Source of the DNA: SSF26 sp037443945
Lineage (GTDB): Bacteria > Chloroflexota > Anaerolineae > J102
DNA length: 64,000 bases
Direction: 5' to 3'
Assembly (NCBI GenBank): GCA_037443945.1
Contig: JBBINH010000012.1
Span: 1-64,000, forward strand
A program made the translations under genes and the position numbers. Numbering within the stretch: position 1 is the first letter of the stretch; each line of letters starts with the position of its first letter. The notes beneath the pieces are model-generated. The model was given only the letters and a program-made list of their open reading frames with translations. It did no database searches and was not told the origin of the DNA. Below are positions 31,280 through 40,489 of this stretch, piece after piece.

Positions 31280-32779
31280 GTGACTACCGAGCTGCGTACC
31301 GACCCAACGGCCGAGTTGCTCGATCAGGAAGTGGTGCGGCGTACCAAACTGGAGCGCCTGCGCGCGGCCGGCATTGATCCCTACCCCGCCCGCGTCACAC
31401 GTACCCACACGGTGGCGCAGGCTCGCGCCGCTTACGAGGCCGGGGAATTGGGAGAGGGCCAGGAGGTCCATCTGGCCGGACGGATGATCTCGCGGCGGGT
31501 GATGGGCAAACTGGCCTTCGCCCACATTGAGGACGGCACCGGTCGCGTGCAAATCATGCTGCAGCAAAACGTCCTCGGTTCGGCCTACGAGGATTTCTTC
31601 CTCAAGTACCTCGATTTGGGCGATATTATCGGGGTGGCCGGAGAGATGATCACGACCCGCACCGGCGAAGTGACCTGTCGCTGCCGCACGGTAACCCTCC
31701 TGGCCAAGGCCCTGAAACCGCTACCGGATAAGTGGCACGGGCTCAGAGACCCGGAAGTGCGCCAACGCCAGCGTTACCTGGATCTGCTGGCCAATCCCGA
31801 AGTGCGCCAGGTGTTCCGTGTGCGTGCCGCCATCATCGCCGCCATCCGCGAGTACCTGGACGGCGAAGGCTTTCTCGAGGTGGAAACGCCCATTCTGCAA
31901 CCCATCTACGGCGGCGCCGCAGCCGAGCCCTTTGTTACCCATCATAACTATTTGCACCAGGATTTGTACTTGCGCATCAGTTTTGAATTGTATCTAAAAC
32001 GATTGTTAGTGGGGGGATACGATAAAGTCTACGAAATAGGGCGGGATTTTCGCAATGAGGGGATCAGTTATAAGCATAATCCTGAATTTACTCAACTGGA
32101 ATTTTACGAAGCTTACACGGATTATCACGGGATTATGGCCCGCACCGAGGCCATGCTGAGCTATGTGGTCCGCAAGGTGACGGGCGGCCATACCCTACGC
32201 TGGGGCGAGCACGTCATTGATTTCACTCCGCCCTGGCCGCGTATCCCTCTGCGCCAGGCCATTCTGGAGGCCAGCGGCATCGATTACGAGGCCTATCCCA
32301 CGGCCGAGAGTTTGCGCGCCGCCATGCGCGCGGCCGGCCTTGATGCCCCGACAACGGCCTCGCGCGGCAAACTCATCGATAAGCTCCTCGGTCATTTTGT
32401 CGAGCCGCGGCTGATCCAACCGACCTTCCTGATCGATTATCCGCTCGATGTCTCGCCGCTGGCCAAGCGCAAGCCCGGCACCACCGACACGGTCGAACGC
32501 TTCGAGGGCTTTGCCGGCGGCATGGAAATCTGCAACGCGTTTTCGGAACTGAACGACCCCATCGACCAGCTCCAGCGTTTTCTCGACCAAGGTCGTGAGC
32601 TGGCGGCCGGCGATAAAGAAGCGCATCCCGTGGATGAGGACTTCGTCAATGCCCTCAGCTATGGTATGCCGCCGGCCGGCGGGTTCGGCATGGGTATTGA
32701 CCGGTTGACCATGCTGTTCACCGGCAAGGACAACATCCGCGAGGTTATTCTCTTTCCGCATCTGCGGCCGGAGGATTAG
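31280..32779 (+). CDS. lysS: Lysyl-tRNA synthetase, class II
   Basis: A 499-residue class II LysRS. An OB-fold anticodon-binding domain (residues about 45-150; VHLAGRMISRRVMGKLAFAHI) precedes the catalytic core: motif 1 FLEVETPILQPIYGGAAA, motif 2 EIGRDFRNEGIS, and motif 3 GFGMGIDRLTMLF. GTG 31280 follows greA by 7 bases. Bases about 31930-32130 are markedly AT-rich (35-42 percent GC by hand count against about 65 percent on the 5' flank) and cover motif 2, with different codon choice. The protein sequence there remains intact and family-like. Confidence 0.95.
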   Translation: MTTELRTDPTAELLDQEVVRRTKLERLRAAGIDPYPARVTRTHTVAQARAAYEAGELGEGQEVHLAGRMISRRVMGKLAFAHIEDGTGRVQIMLQQNVLGSAYEDFFLKYLDLGDIIGVAGEMITTRTGEVTCRCRTVTLLAKALKPLPDKWHGLRDPEVRQRQRYLDLLANPEVRQVFRVRAAIIAAIREYLDGEGFLEVETPILQPIYGGAAAEPFVTHHNYLHQDLYLRISFELYLKRLLVGGYDKVYEIGRDFRNEGISYKHNPEFTQLEFYEAYTDYHGIMARTEAMLSYVVRKVTGGHTLRWGEHVIDFTPPWPRIPLRQAILEASGIDYEAYPTAESLRAAMRAAGLDAPTTASRGKLIDKLLGHFVEPRLIQPTFLIDYPLDVSPLAKRKPGTTDTVERFEGFAGGMEICNAFSELNDPIDQLQRFLDQGRELAAGDKEAHPVDEDFVNALSYGMPPAGGFGMGIDRLTMLFTGKDNIREVILFPHLRPED

Positions 32780-32821
32780 CGCCTGTCGCTACGAGAGGGG
32801 CAGAGGGACGGTTGTAGGCGC

Positions 32822-34948
32822 ATGGCACCGCTTTACGTCGCCATTGTCTGGCATATGCACCAACCCTACTATCGGGAGCCAGGCAGCGATGTGGCCGTGC
32901 TGCCCTGGGTCCGTCTGCACGCCGTCAAGGACTATCTGCACATGGCCCAGGTGGTGGAAGCCTATCCCGATGTGCATGTGACCTTTACCCTGGTGCCCTC
33001 TCTGGCCGAACAGATCGAGGACTACGTGGCCGGACGGTTGCAGGACCGCCTGATGCTCCTGGCGCGGCAGAACTACTTTAGCCCCGACGACAAGCGGTAT
33101 CTCCTCAACATCTGCTTCAGCATCCAGTGGCGTCTGATCCGGCAGTATCCGCCCTATGCGGCCCTCCTCGCCCGTCGCCCGCTCGCCCTGCTCAATCCCG
33201 ATTACTTCTCCGAGCAATCCTACCGCGACCTGATCGTCTGGTTCAATCTGGTCTGGACCGATCCGAACCTGCTGGAGACCGATCCCGTTCTGCAACGCCT
33301 GATCGCCAAAGGCAGCGACTTTCGGCAGGCCGACGTCGAGGCGTTGCTGGAGCGGCATCTGGCGATCATGGCCGCAGTCATTCCCACCTATCGGCGTTTG
33401 CAGGAGCGGGGGCAGATCGAAGTCATCACCGTTCCCTATTTTCATCCCATCTTGCCGCTCCTCATCGACAGCCATAGCGCCCGTTGCGCCAATCCCGGTC
33501 TTGCCGTTCCGGAGCCGGCCTTTCGCCATCCCGAAGATGCCGAAGCCCAGGTGACGGCGGCGCTGCGTTTTCACGAACGCCTGTTGGGGCGCCCGGCCCG
33601 AGGGCTATGGCCCAGCGAGGGCGCCGTCTCGCCCGAAGTGGCCGCTTTGGCCGCGCGCCACGGTCTGCATTGGCTGGCCACGGATGAGGCGATCCTGGGA
33701 CGCAGCCTGGGTTTCTCGTTCGTTCGCGATGGCAGTGGCTTTGTTCAGGACCCGGCCCGGCTCTATCGGCCCTATCGCCTGCTGACCCCTGCCGGTGGCA
33801 TCAACCTGGTCTTTCGCGATCATGACCTCTCCGATCGCATCGGGTTTACCTATCAGCATCTGGGTGGGATGCAAGCGGCCGAGGACCTTATCGTTCGGCT
33901 CAAACACATTCACCATCGCCTGGCCCGTCAGGAGCGACCGGGCCTGGTCGCCATCATCCTCGACGGTGAGAATGCCTGGGAGCATTACGAGCACAACGGT
34001 GATGTCTTTCTGCATGAGCTGTATCGGCGTCTGCAGGCCGATCCCGATCTGCGGGCCGTGACCGTGTCCGAGTATCTGGAGGCTTACCCGACCACCGACA
34101 CCCTATCCGAACTGGCCACAGGGTCATGGATCGGTGGCGATCTGACCACCTGGATGGGGGATCCGGAGCATCTCGAAGCCTGGAGTCGGTTGCGGGATCT
34201 GCGCCAGGCCGTGGCGACATGGCTGGCTACCAACCCGCCGTCCGAACTCCAGGAACAGGTCCAACGTCTGTACCATATCGCCGAAGGCTCGGATTGGTTT
34301 TGGTGGTATTCGGTGCGCAACAGCAGCGAGCAAGACGCCCTTTTCGACCACACGTTCCTGGCCTACTTGGCGGCGGCATACGAGGCCATCGGTCAGGCCC
34401 CACCGCCACGGGCGTTGTTGCCGATCCAGGGGCTCAATCAACAGCCGGTACTACGTCGGGGCTTTTTGCGGCCGCCGCTGACGGCTGACCCCGATCCCCA
34501 GGCCTCCTGGGCCACCGCCGCCGTGTTGCGGGTGCCGACCTCGACCGGGACCATGCAACGGGCGACGTCCGGCCTGAGGGCCTTGCGCTACGGCAACGAC
34601 GAGGCCTATCTCTATCTGCGGGTGGAACTGGGCGTGCTCCTGAGCGATCATGCCCTGGAAATCCATCTGCGCACCGAGAGCGACCGTTATCTGCTCAGCC
34701 TGGGCCGTGGTCAGCGGACGGTTTTTCTCTATCGCCTGGTCAACGGCATGCCGGTGGGATTGGGCCTCGTGCATTGCGCTCAGGCCGAACAGGTGCTGGA
34801 GCTGGCGGTGCCCTTGGCCCGGTTAGACCTGAGCCCGCTGCGCCCGGGTCTGGCCATCGGTCTGACCGTCGTGCTCGATCCCGGCGAAGCGGGGAGCGAG
34901 CGCTTACCGGCTACCGGTGAGCATGTCGATGTATTGGCTACAGCTTGA
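32822..34948 (+). CDS. Glycoside hydrolase family 57 protein
   Basis: A 708-residue GH57 enzyme, probably an alpha-amylase or amylopullulanase-like alpha-glucanase. The N-terminal signature IVWHMHQPYY is at residues 8-17. GLWPSEGAVSPE carries the candidate nucleophile Glu266. ILDGENAWEHYEHNG carries the candidate acid/base Asp381. The C-terminal part (about 560-708) is beta-rich, like the accessory domains of long GH57 proteins. There is no signal peptide, so it acts in the cytosol. It follows lysS after 42 bases. Confidence 0.88.
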   Translation: MAPLYVAIVWHMHQPYYREPGSDVAVLPWVRLHAVKDYLHMAQVVEAYPDVHVTFTLVPSLAEQIEDYVAGRLQDRLMLLARQNYFSPDDKRYLLNICFSIQWRLIRQYPPYAALLARRPLALLNPDYFSEQSYRDLIVWFNLVWTDPNLLETDPVLQRLIAKGSDFRQADVEALLERHLAIMAAVIPTYRRLQERGQIEVITVPYFHPILPLLIDSHSARCANPGLAVPEPAFRHPEDAEAQVTAALRFHERLLGRPARGLWPSEGAVSPEVAALAARHGLHWLATDEAILGRSLGFSFVRDGSGFVQDPARLYRPYRLLTPAGGINLVFRDHDLSDRIGFTYQHLGGMQAAEDLIVRLKHIHHRLARQERPGLVAIILDGENAWEHYEHNGDVFLHELYRRLQADPDLRAVTVSEYLEAYPTTDTLSELATGSWIGGDLTTWMGDPEHLEAWSRLRDLRQAVATWLATNPPSELQEQVQRLYHIAEGSDWFWWYSVRNSSEQDALFDHTFLAYLAAAYEAIGQAPPPRALLPIQGLNQQPVLRRGFLRPPLTADPDPQASWATAAVLRVPTSTGTMQRATSGLRALRYGNDEAYLYLRVELGVLLSDHALEIHLRTESDRYLLSLGRGQRTVFLYRLVNGMPVGLGLVHCAQAEQVLELAVPLARLDLSPLRPGLAIGLTVVLDPGEAGSERLPATGEHVDVLATA

Positions 34949-34983
34949 GGCAATGCCGTCGTCAGCACGGCAGAGGTGTCAGG

Positions 34984-35403
34984 ATGAAAAGCTATCGCAA
35001 AGAACTTTGGTTTCATGTGCCCACCCGTCGGGCTTTTCTCAACATCACGCCCCAGGTCGAACAGTGCCTGCGCGAAAGCGGCATTCGCGAAGGGTTGGTG
35101 TTGGTCAATGCCATGCACATCACGGCCTCGGTCTTTATCAACGATGACGAACCGGGTCTCCATCACGACTTCGAGCAATGGCTCGAAGGGCTGGCTCCGC
35201 ACGAACCGACCGCTCGCTATCGGCACAATCGCACCGGCGAGGACAACGCCGATGCGCACCTGAAACGTCAGATCATGGGGCGGGAGGTCGTCGTGGCCGT
35301 GACCAACGGTCAGCTTGACTTTGGGCCGTGGGAGCAGATTTTCTACGGCGAGTTCGACGGCCGTCGCCCGAAGCGGGTGTTGGTCAAGATCATCGGTGAG
35401 TAA
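34984..35403 (+). CDS. YjbQ/UPF0047 family protein
   Basis: A 139-residue protein of the YjbQ family. Signature segments are VNAMHITASVFINDDEPGL and NADAHLKRQIMGREVVV, followed by LDFGPWEQIFYGEFDG. Weak thiamine-phosphate-synthase activity has been reported for family members. The physiological role is unsettled. ATG 34984 has AGG just upstream. Its 3' end overlaps the stop of the convergent beta-helix gene by 14 bases. Confidence 0.85.
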   Translation: MKSYRKELWFHVPTRRAFLNITPQVEQCLRESGIREGLVLVNAMHITASVFINDDEPGLHHDFEQWLEGLAPHEPTARYRHNRTGEDNADAHLKRQIMGREVVVAVTNGQLDFGPWEQIFYGEFDGRRPKRVLVKIIGE

Positions 35404-38323
35404 GCCGGCCTTGACCGGCCGGTTCCTGCGCCGTTGCGCTGGCATCGACGCGTTCGCTCCGGTCGTTCCGGGAACGCCTATAGCGTCGGCCGAGCACAAA
35501 GCCAAGAACACCGAAGACCGCCGGCACCGTCATCATCGCCCAGGGCAGGGAGGCCGTTACCCTTGCGTCTAACGTTAGCAGGTCCACGGCATTGGGACCG
35601 AAGCGCAACTGGGCGATTTGATAACGGCCTGTGCTGCTCGAACCGGTGTTGTTGCTAAAGGGAAGCCCGTTATCGGGGCTGACGGGATGGGTTGTGCTGT
35701 TGCCGTCGTAACTGAACGTGCCGCTATGGCTGAACGTCCCTGTTGTCGAGACCGTGTGGGGGCTGTAGCTTTGCCAGGTCCCGGCATTGTTGACCACTTC
35801 TTCGGTGATGGTGAACCAGGTATCCACATCGTCGTAATTGAGGCCTGTCGGTCCCCAAACCCCCAGGCTGGGATTCGCATTGGTGGCATCGTACGTGCTG
35901 CCGCTCCAGGTGGGCGAACCGCCGTTGGCAACGATGGTCACGGTCTGGCCGGTGGTGATGGAAGCACAGGAGCTGCCACTGCATTGGAGCAACTCCACCA
36001 CCCCCAACCAGTCCTGTTGCACGCGGTTTGCATTGCCGCTGAAGCTGTTGTTTGCGGCAATTTGGGAGGCCGTGTAGTTGATATCGTCGTCGATGATATA
36101 GACCCCACTGCCGCCGTTGTTGGTGAAGCTATTGGCCGAGCTTGTGCCGATCAGCAGGGTGCCGTTGAGATGGTCATCTGCCGCCGTATCGGGCGACGTG
36201 CTGCTGCCATAATGGGGCTCGACCCGGAGGCCATGATTGGTGTTGTTGGCAATCGTGTTACCTTGGATACTGCCGCCGGTGGAACCCACCCAGAGGATGC
36301 CATGGTCCAGGTTGCCGGAAAGGTTGTTGTTCAGGATCTGGGTGTTGCTGGTCAGCTTGATGTAAATCCCATCGCCCACGTTCTGGCTGATGGTGTTGTT
36401 TTGGATGGTCGTGCTATCCGGTCCCGGCGTGTTGTGGTTCGGGTCGATGCGACCAAAGGCCTCACCGCTAACGCTGTTGTTGATCACCGAAATGCCGCGG
36501 CCGTTGCTGCGAATACCGGCCGTATCGCCCGGTGCGGACGAACAACTGCTGCTATTGCCGCTTATAGTGTTGCTATCGGCGTTATCACCTAAAATCAGAA
36601 CACCGTCGAAATAGTGCTCGGTAATACTGTTACAAGGCCCAATGGTGTTATTTGCTGCTCCATTGGTAATAACCACACCGCTGTTATCATACTGGCGTGG
36701 TGTCTCATTACGGTCCGAGTCAATCGTGTTATACCTGACAATACTCCCCGTCGTACCGCTGCCGGAGATAAGGACATTCTGGAATCGGTTATAGGCAATG
36801 TCATTGTCCTCGATGAGGTTGTTTTGGGCGCCGTTCGTAATGGTGACACCCGAGTTGTTGTTGCGAGCAGCCTGGGCCGAACTCCCTCCCACCGTGTTGA
36901 TGCCGATGGTGTTGCCCTGGACACGATGGCCGTTGCTGCCGCTATCGCGGATGAGAACGCCTTCCTGGCCGTTGCTGTAGATGAGGTTGCCCTGGCTGCT
37001 ATACGTGCCGCCGATCAAGGTGTTCGTCGGCGAACCAACTCCACCGTTTTCGATGAGGATACCCTGGGCATAATTCCCGTAGATGGTGTTCTGTTGCACC
37101 ACGACCGAGTCGCTATCGGTGTCCGTGCCATCTTCGACGACACCCACGATCTGGATACCGACTCCGTCAATAGAGCTCTGGCTATTTTGACGGATGGTAT
37201 TGCCGATAACACTCGTATCGGCCGGACCATTGGCACTGCCGCCGCTAATGACGATGCCGTTTCCGACGTTGTGATGGATATCATTGCTTTGACCGCTACC
37301 GGTTCCGCCGATAACCGTGCCATCGGTGCCATCACCGCTCACGAGGATGCCACTTCCGGCATAGACGCCGACAATGGTCTGCCCGTTATAGGCGATCGTA
37401 TTGCCCTGGATGAGGGTATTTTGAGGTCCGTTCAAAACGGCAATGCCATGCCCCTGATTGTATTGAATGTTGTTATTGTTGGTAATTTGCGTGCTATTTG
37501 TGCCGTTACCGCTAATAAAAATGCCATGACCATTTTGGTTGCTACCGTTATTATTGATGTTGTTTCCTTGAATGCTGGTGCTATCGGCGCCATTGTAGAC
37601 ACGAATCCCATAACTTGTATTGTATGAGATGGTATTGCTGCTGATCGTGATAGTGTCCGCTCCCTCGTTGGCGATATCGATGCCGATACCGTTCCCGTCG
37701 CCGCTGGCACCCCCGATGGTCGAACCACTGATGGTGACACTCGGCACGCCTGAATACCATTCGACGACGATGCCTGCCGTCGTATTGTCCTGCAAAGTGC
37801 AGTTGTTGACGCTCACCCCGGTGCCGTTGTAGATGCGGATGCCGATGACGCTGTTGGTGACGGTGACGTTCTGGACACTATGACCACCGTCGGTTCCGCT
37901 TGTATACGTCACGAATTCGATGCCGACTTGGGTGAAATTTTGCAATGCAAGGCCGCTGATGCTGTTGTTCTGTGCCGATACGCTGCGCAAGCCAATCGCA
38001 ACGCTGTTGTTGCCGTTCAGCGTGATGTTCCCACCGCCGTTGATGGTCACCCCGGCCGTATCGGTCAAATCAGGTAATGATGAAGCGAGATCGATAGTAC
38101 CGCTGACAGAAAAGGTGATGGTATCCGCACCGGTATTGGCGTTAGCAGCGGCAATCGCTTCCCGCAGGGTACACTCGCTGGCATCGCAAGTGCCATCGCC
38201 CGGATCGGCCAGGCTGTTGACGGTGTAGGTGGCCCCCTGCACCACCCCTGTCGGGACCAGCAAAAGCAGACAAGCGAGCAGCATGGCGCTCAAGATGATG
38301 CGACTATGAACCCGGAATGCCAT
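35390..38323 (-). CDS. CSLREA-type parallel beta-helix surface protein
   Basis: A 977-residue exported protein. The signal peptide (RIILSAMLLACLLLLVPTGV) is followed by the CSLREA-type module YTVNSLADPGDGTCDASECT then LREAIAAANAN. A very long right-handed beta-helix follows, built from repeats such as IQGNTIAYNG and NGAQNNLIEDND, rich in Asn, Gly and Thr. A final hydrophobic segment (PWAMMTVPAVFGVLGFVLG) and basic tail (RRYRRSRNDRSER) anchor it to the membrane. A role in adhesion or polysaccharide binding is inferred. ATG 38323 has an AGGAGG SD. Parts of the helix region are notably less GC-rich than flanking genes. Confidence 0.82.
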   Translation of the reverse strand: MAFRVHSRIILSAMLLACLLLLVPTGVVQGATYTVNSLADPGDGTCDASECTLREAIAAANANTGADTITFSVSGTIDLASSLPDLTDTAGVTINGGGNITLNGNNSVAIGLRSVSAQNNSISGLALQNFTQVGIEFVTYTSGTDGGHSVQNVTVTNSVIGIRIYNGTGVSVNNCTLQDNTTAGIVVEWYSGVPSVTISGSTIGGASGDGNGIGIDIANEGADTITISSNTISYNTSYGIRVYNGADSTSIQGNNINNNGSNQNGHGIFISGNGTNSTQITNNNNIQYNQGHGIAVLNGPQNTLIQGNTIAYNGQTIVGVYAGSGILVSGDGTDGTVIGGTGSGQSNDIHHNVGNGIVISGGSANGPADTSVIGNTIRQNSQSSIDGVGIQIVGVVEDGTDTDSDSVVVQQNTIYGNYAQGILIENGGVGSPTNTLIGGTYSSQGNLIYSNGQEGVLIRDSGSNGHRVQGNTIGINTVGGSSAQAARNNNSGVTITNGAQNNLIEDNDIAYNRFQNVLISGSGTTGSIVRYNTIDSDRNETPRQYDNSGVVITNGAANNTIGPCNSITEHYFDGVLILGDNADSNTISGNSSSCSSAPGDTAGIRSNGRGISVINNSVSGEAFGRIDPNHNTPGPDSTTIQNNTISQNVGDGIYIKLTSNTQILNNNLSGNLDHGILWVGSTGGSIQGNTIANNTNHGLRVEPHYGSSTSPDTAADDHLNGTLLIGTSSANSFTNNGGSGVYIIDDDINYTASQIAANNSFSGNANRVQQDWLGVVELLQCSGSSCASITTGQTVTIVANGGSPTWSGSTYDATNANPSLGVWGPTGLNYDDVDTWFTITEEVVNNAGTWQSYSPHTVSTTGTFSHSGTFSYDGNSTTHPVSPDNGLPFSNNTGSSSTGRYQIAQLRFGPNAVDLLTLDARVTASLPWAMMTVPAVFGVLGFVLGRRYRRSRNDRSERVDASATAQEPAGQGRLTHR

Positions 38324-38815
38324 AGACGGACCTCCTGTTGCCGAAGCGCTTCCACCGTTAAAGGACCGGATCCCCATTCGGCAGCCTGAGAAAACCGAGC
38401 ACGGATTGGCGGTATTCCCATAAGGTCGTTGCGTGGGCCAAGACCGGCACCGCTCCTCAAGCTCCGTTCAGCGCCGAATCGTTCGCCTCCTCGACTCCCA
38501 TGGCAAAAAGGTATCCGGACATCTGTTCGGTGCAGAATGTGGGCTATGGTGTTGACATAACAAAACGATTGTCTACAAGCCAAATGGCTACGAAAGGCCA
38601 CTTGTTGTCTCATGATAGGGCGATTTTCCCCCGCCATAACTGTCCAAAAGGCCAATGTAGGAACCGGTCATCTGGCCAGGTTCTCTGGTCGGGCGGAGCA
38701 AGGAGAGAGGCCCAGGAGCTTGTCCCAGACCGAGCCTGCGCGACCCGTGGCCAGGTCGATATTCCGCTGCGCCATCGGCAAGGCCGCGTATGCATCCGAG
38801 CCGTGATGGCAACAC
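38324..38815. other. Intergenic region upstream of the beta-helix gene
   Basis: About 490 bases without a convincing gene; open frames on both strands lack family-like sequence and SDs. A possible minus-strand promoter (TTGGCT, 17-base spacer, TTATGT, around 38574-38546) could serve the beta-helix gene, with a leader of about 215 bases. Confidence 0.5.
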
Positions 38816-38842
38816 AAAAGCCCACAGAAGAACTCTGTGGGC
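38816..38842 (-). terminator. Intrinsic terminator of tRNA-Val
   Basis: On the minus strand GCCCACAGAG and CTGTGGGC form a stable hairpin followed by TTTT. It lies 28 bases after the tRNA 3' end. Confidence 0.8.
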
Positions 38843-38869
38843 TTCGCGGAGGTGTCGTATCGAAACAAG

Positions 38870-38943
38870 TGGGCGAGGAGGGACTCGAACCCGCGGCCTC
38901 ACGGATGTGAACCGTGCGCTCTGACCAGCTGAGCTACTCGCCC
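38870..38943 (-). tRNA. tRNA-Val (anticodon CAC)
   Basis: A complete cloverleaf reads on the minus strand. The acceptor GGGCGAG pairs with CTCGCCC, discriminator A. The D arm is GCTC/GAGC, and the anticodon stem CACGG/CCGTG closes the loop TTCACAT with anticodon CAC. The T arm GCGGG-TTCGAGT-CCCTC has one C-T mismatch at the second pair. CCA is not encoded. It is monocistronic with its own terminator. Confidence 0.92.
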
Positions 38944-39081
38944 GATACGAGATTATGCCATAAGCCTTGTGGCAATGCAAACCTGTCGGACGATGTACTC
39001 CCTGCGTGCTGCCTGGTCTCGGTGGACATCCGGCCCCAAAACACGGATAATCGGCTTATCTATCCTGTTCAGCCCTGTCCT

Positions 39082-39348
39082 ATGCGTCGTTTTCACCCCG
39101 GTTACACGTTGGCCTTCTTGATCGTGCTCCTGGTCGCCCTGTTCGGTGCCCGCTGGTTTCACCAGCGGCTCGAAGGCCGCTATCAGGAGCGCCTGAGTGC
39201 TGTCGCCACCTATACCGTGGACGATTGGATCCGCGTGTTGCGCCTGGAGGAGCTATTAGGTGAGCCGGTCGTGACACCCGTACCGCTCGATGCATGGCTG
39301 ACTCCCACACCTGGGGTCACACCGACACCCACCCGTCCGGCGCCATGA
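39082..39348 (+). CDS. Small single-span membrane protein
   Basis: An 88-residue protein. One N-terminal transmembrane segment (LAFLIVLLVALFGARWF) is followed by a short extracytosolic region and a Thr-Pro-rich tail (TPTPGVTPTPTRPAP). No family is recognised. It overlaps the start of the next gene in an ATGA junction, so the two are probably co-expressed. The Thr-Pro tail resembles linkers of the exported proteins further on. Confidence 0.65.
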   Translation: MRRFHPGYTLAFLIVLLVALFGARWFHQRLEGRYQERLSAVATYTVDDWIRVLRLEELLGEPVVTPVPLDAWLTPTPGVTPTPTRPAP

Positions 39349-40457
39349 CCGTTCACAACCTGCGCCTGCGATCGCTCGATTTCACCCGGCGAGGCGACCG
39401 GACGGCCGCAGCGCAACTGCATGTTCGCCTCTATCGGGATGATCCGTATTGGCGACCTTTGTCCGTCCGGACCTATTGCCATACCCTCGATCCCCGCCAT
39501 GCCGATCTCGGCACCGTTGCTGCGGTGGGCGGTTTTCTGGCCGAGGGCTTTATCCGGCAGCCCATGAACCGCTCCTACGGGGTGCCCGTGGTGGTGGGCA
39601 GCGAGCTGAGCCTGGGCACAATCGGCCTCATCCTGGCGCCGCCGGGTCGGGTGGCGCGCTTTTTTGCCTTGGAGTTCTACAACGACCGCACCGTATGCAC
39701 CCGCTTGCTGGAGGCCGCCTGGGAATGGACTACAGAACAGGGGGCCGGCCGTCTGCAGGGGCCGGTGGCCCCTTTTGGCAGCGGGGATGAGGGGCTGCTG
39801 GTGGACGGCTTTGACCAGGTCCCGGCCCTGTTGGCTCCCTATCATCTGCCCTATTACGCCGAATGGGTGGAAGCGGCGGCCATGACGGTGCGGATGGAGC
39901 TGGAGATGGTGCGCCTGCTGTGCCGTCCGACCGGCCCTCGGTTTCCGGCCCCGGAGGTGCGTCCGCTGTCGTCGCCACCCTGGCAGCTCCTGGCCGGGGG
40001 AGAATGGCAATGGTTGGCCGGGTTGCAGGGCCTTGTCCGGCCTCCGATCGCTCCCGCTCTGCTGGCCACCTGCACCCGGCTCTATCGGCCCGACCTGGCC
40101 TGGGGGCTGTATGCCGGGACCGATGAAAGACGGCTCGCAGGGTTGATCTGGCTCTTACCCGATCCGTATCCTCTGCATCGTCGCTCTCGCCTGGGCTGGC
40201 CATCGGCGCGCCTGGCCGGTTCGCGGCCGCCACGGCGGACGCGCCTGGCCGCCCTGGCCCTCGCTCCCGACAGCCGTTGGGAGGATGCCGGCCCGATTTT
40301 GGTGGCGGCAGCCCTCCAGGACGCGGCCGAGGCCGGGTTCGAAGCCATCGAATTCGGCCTCTACCCGGCCGGGGATCCCGCCGTGGCTGCGCTCCTGGCG
40401 CCCTGGCCGACGACGGCCCGGCGCCGCTACCGCCTCTATGAGCGGCGGGAGCATTGA
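39345..40457 (+). CDS. GNAT-fold protein of the YghO-like type
   Basis: A 370-residue cytosolic protein resembling a two-lobed GNAT family. It carries the segments LYRDDPYWRPL, GRLQGPVAPFGSGDEGLLVDGFDQ (in two parts), PYHLPYYAEWVE and the C-terminal RRRYRLYERRE. Family members usually have GPVNFSTNDECGLLVEGFD at the matching place, so the key Asn/Thr positions are altered here. Acceptor and donor are unknown. It starts in an ATGA overlap with the small membrane protein. Confidence 0.65.
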   Translation: MTVHNLRLRSLDFTRRGDRTAAAQLHVRLYRDDPYWRPLSVRTYCHTLDPRHADLGTVAAVGGFLAEGFIRQPMNRSYGVPVVVGSELSLGTIGLILAPPGRVARFFALEFYNDRTVCTRLLEAAWEWTTEQGAGRLQGPVAPFGSGDEGLLVDGFDQVPALLAPYHLPYYAEWVEAAAMTVRMELEMVRLLCRPTGPRFPAPEVRPLSSPPWQLLAGGEWQWLAGLQGLVRPPIAPALLATCTRLYRPDLAWGLYAGTDERRLAGLIWLLPDPYPLHRRSRLGWPSARLAGSRPPRRTRLAALALAPDSRWEDAGPILVAAALQDAAEAGFEAIEFGLYPAGDPAVAALLAPWPTTARRRYRLYERREH

Positions 40458-40489
40458 ACAAAGCGCAGCCGTCTCCTCAGCGCAGCGCC

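Noticed and set aside
36614..37627. A 337-codon frame antisense to the beta-helix gene
   Set aside because: It mirrors the repetitive Asn/Gly/Thr coding strand and has no SD or domain.
38378..38815. Protein-coding frames upstream of tRNA-Val on both strands
   Set aside because: Short, overlapping, without SD or motif. Some run through the tRNA.
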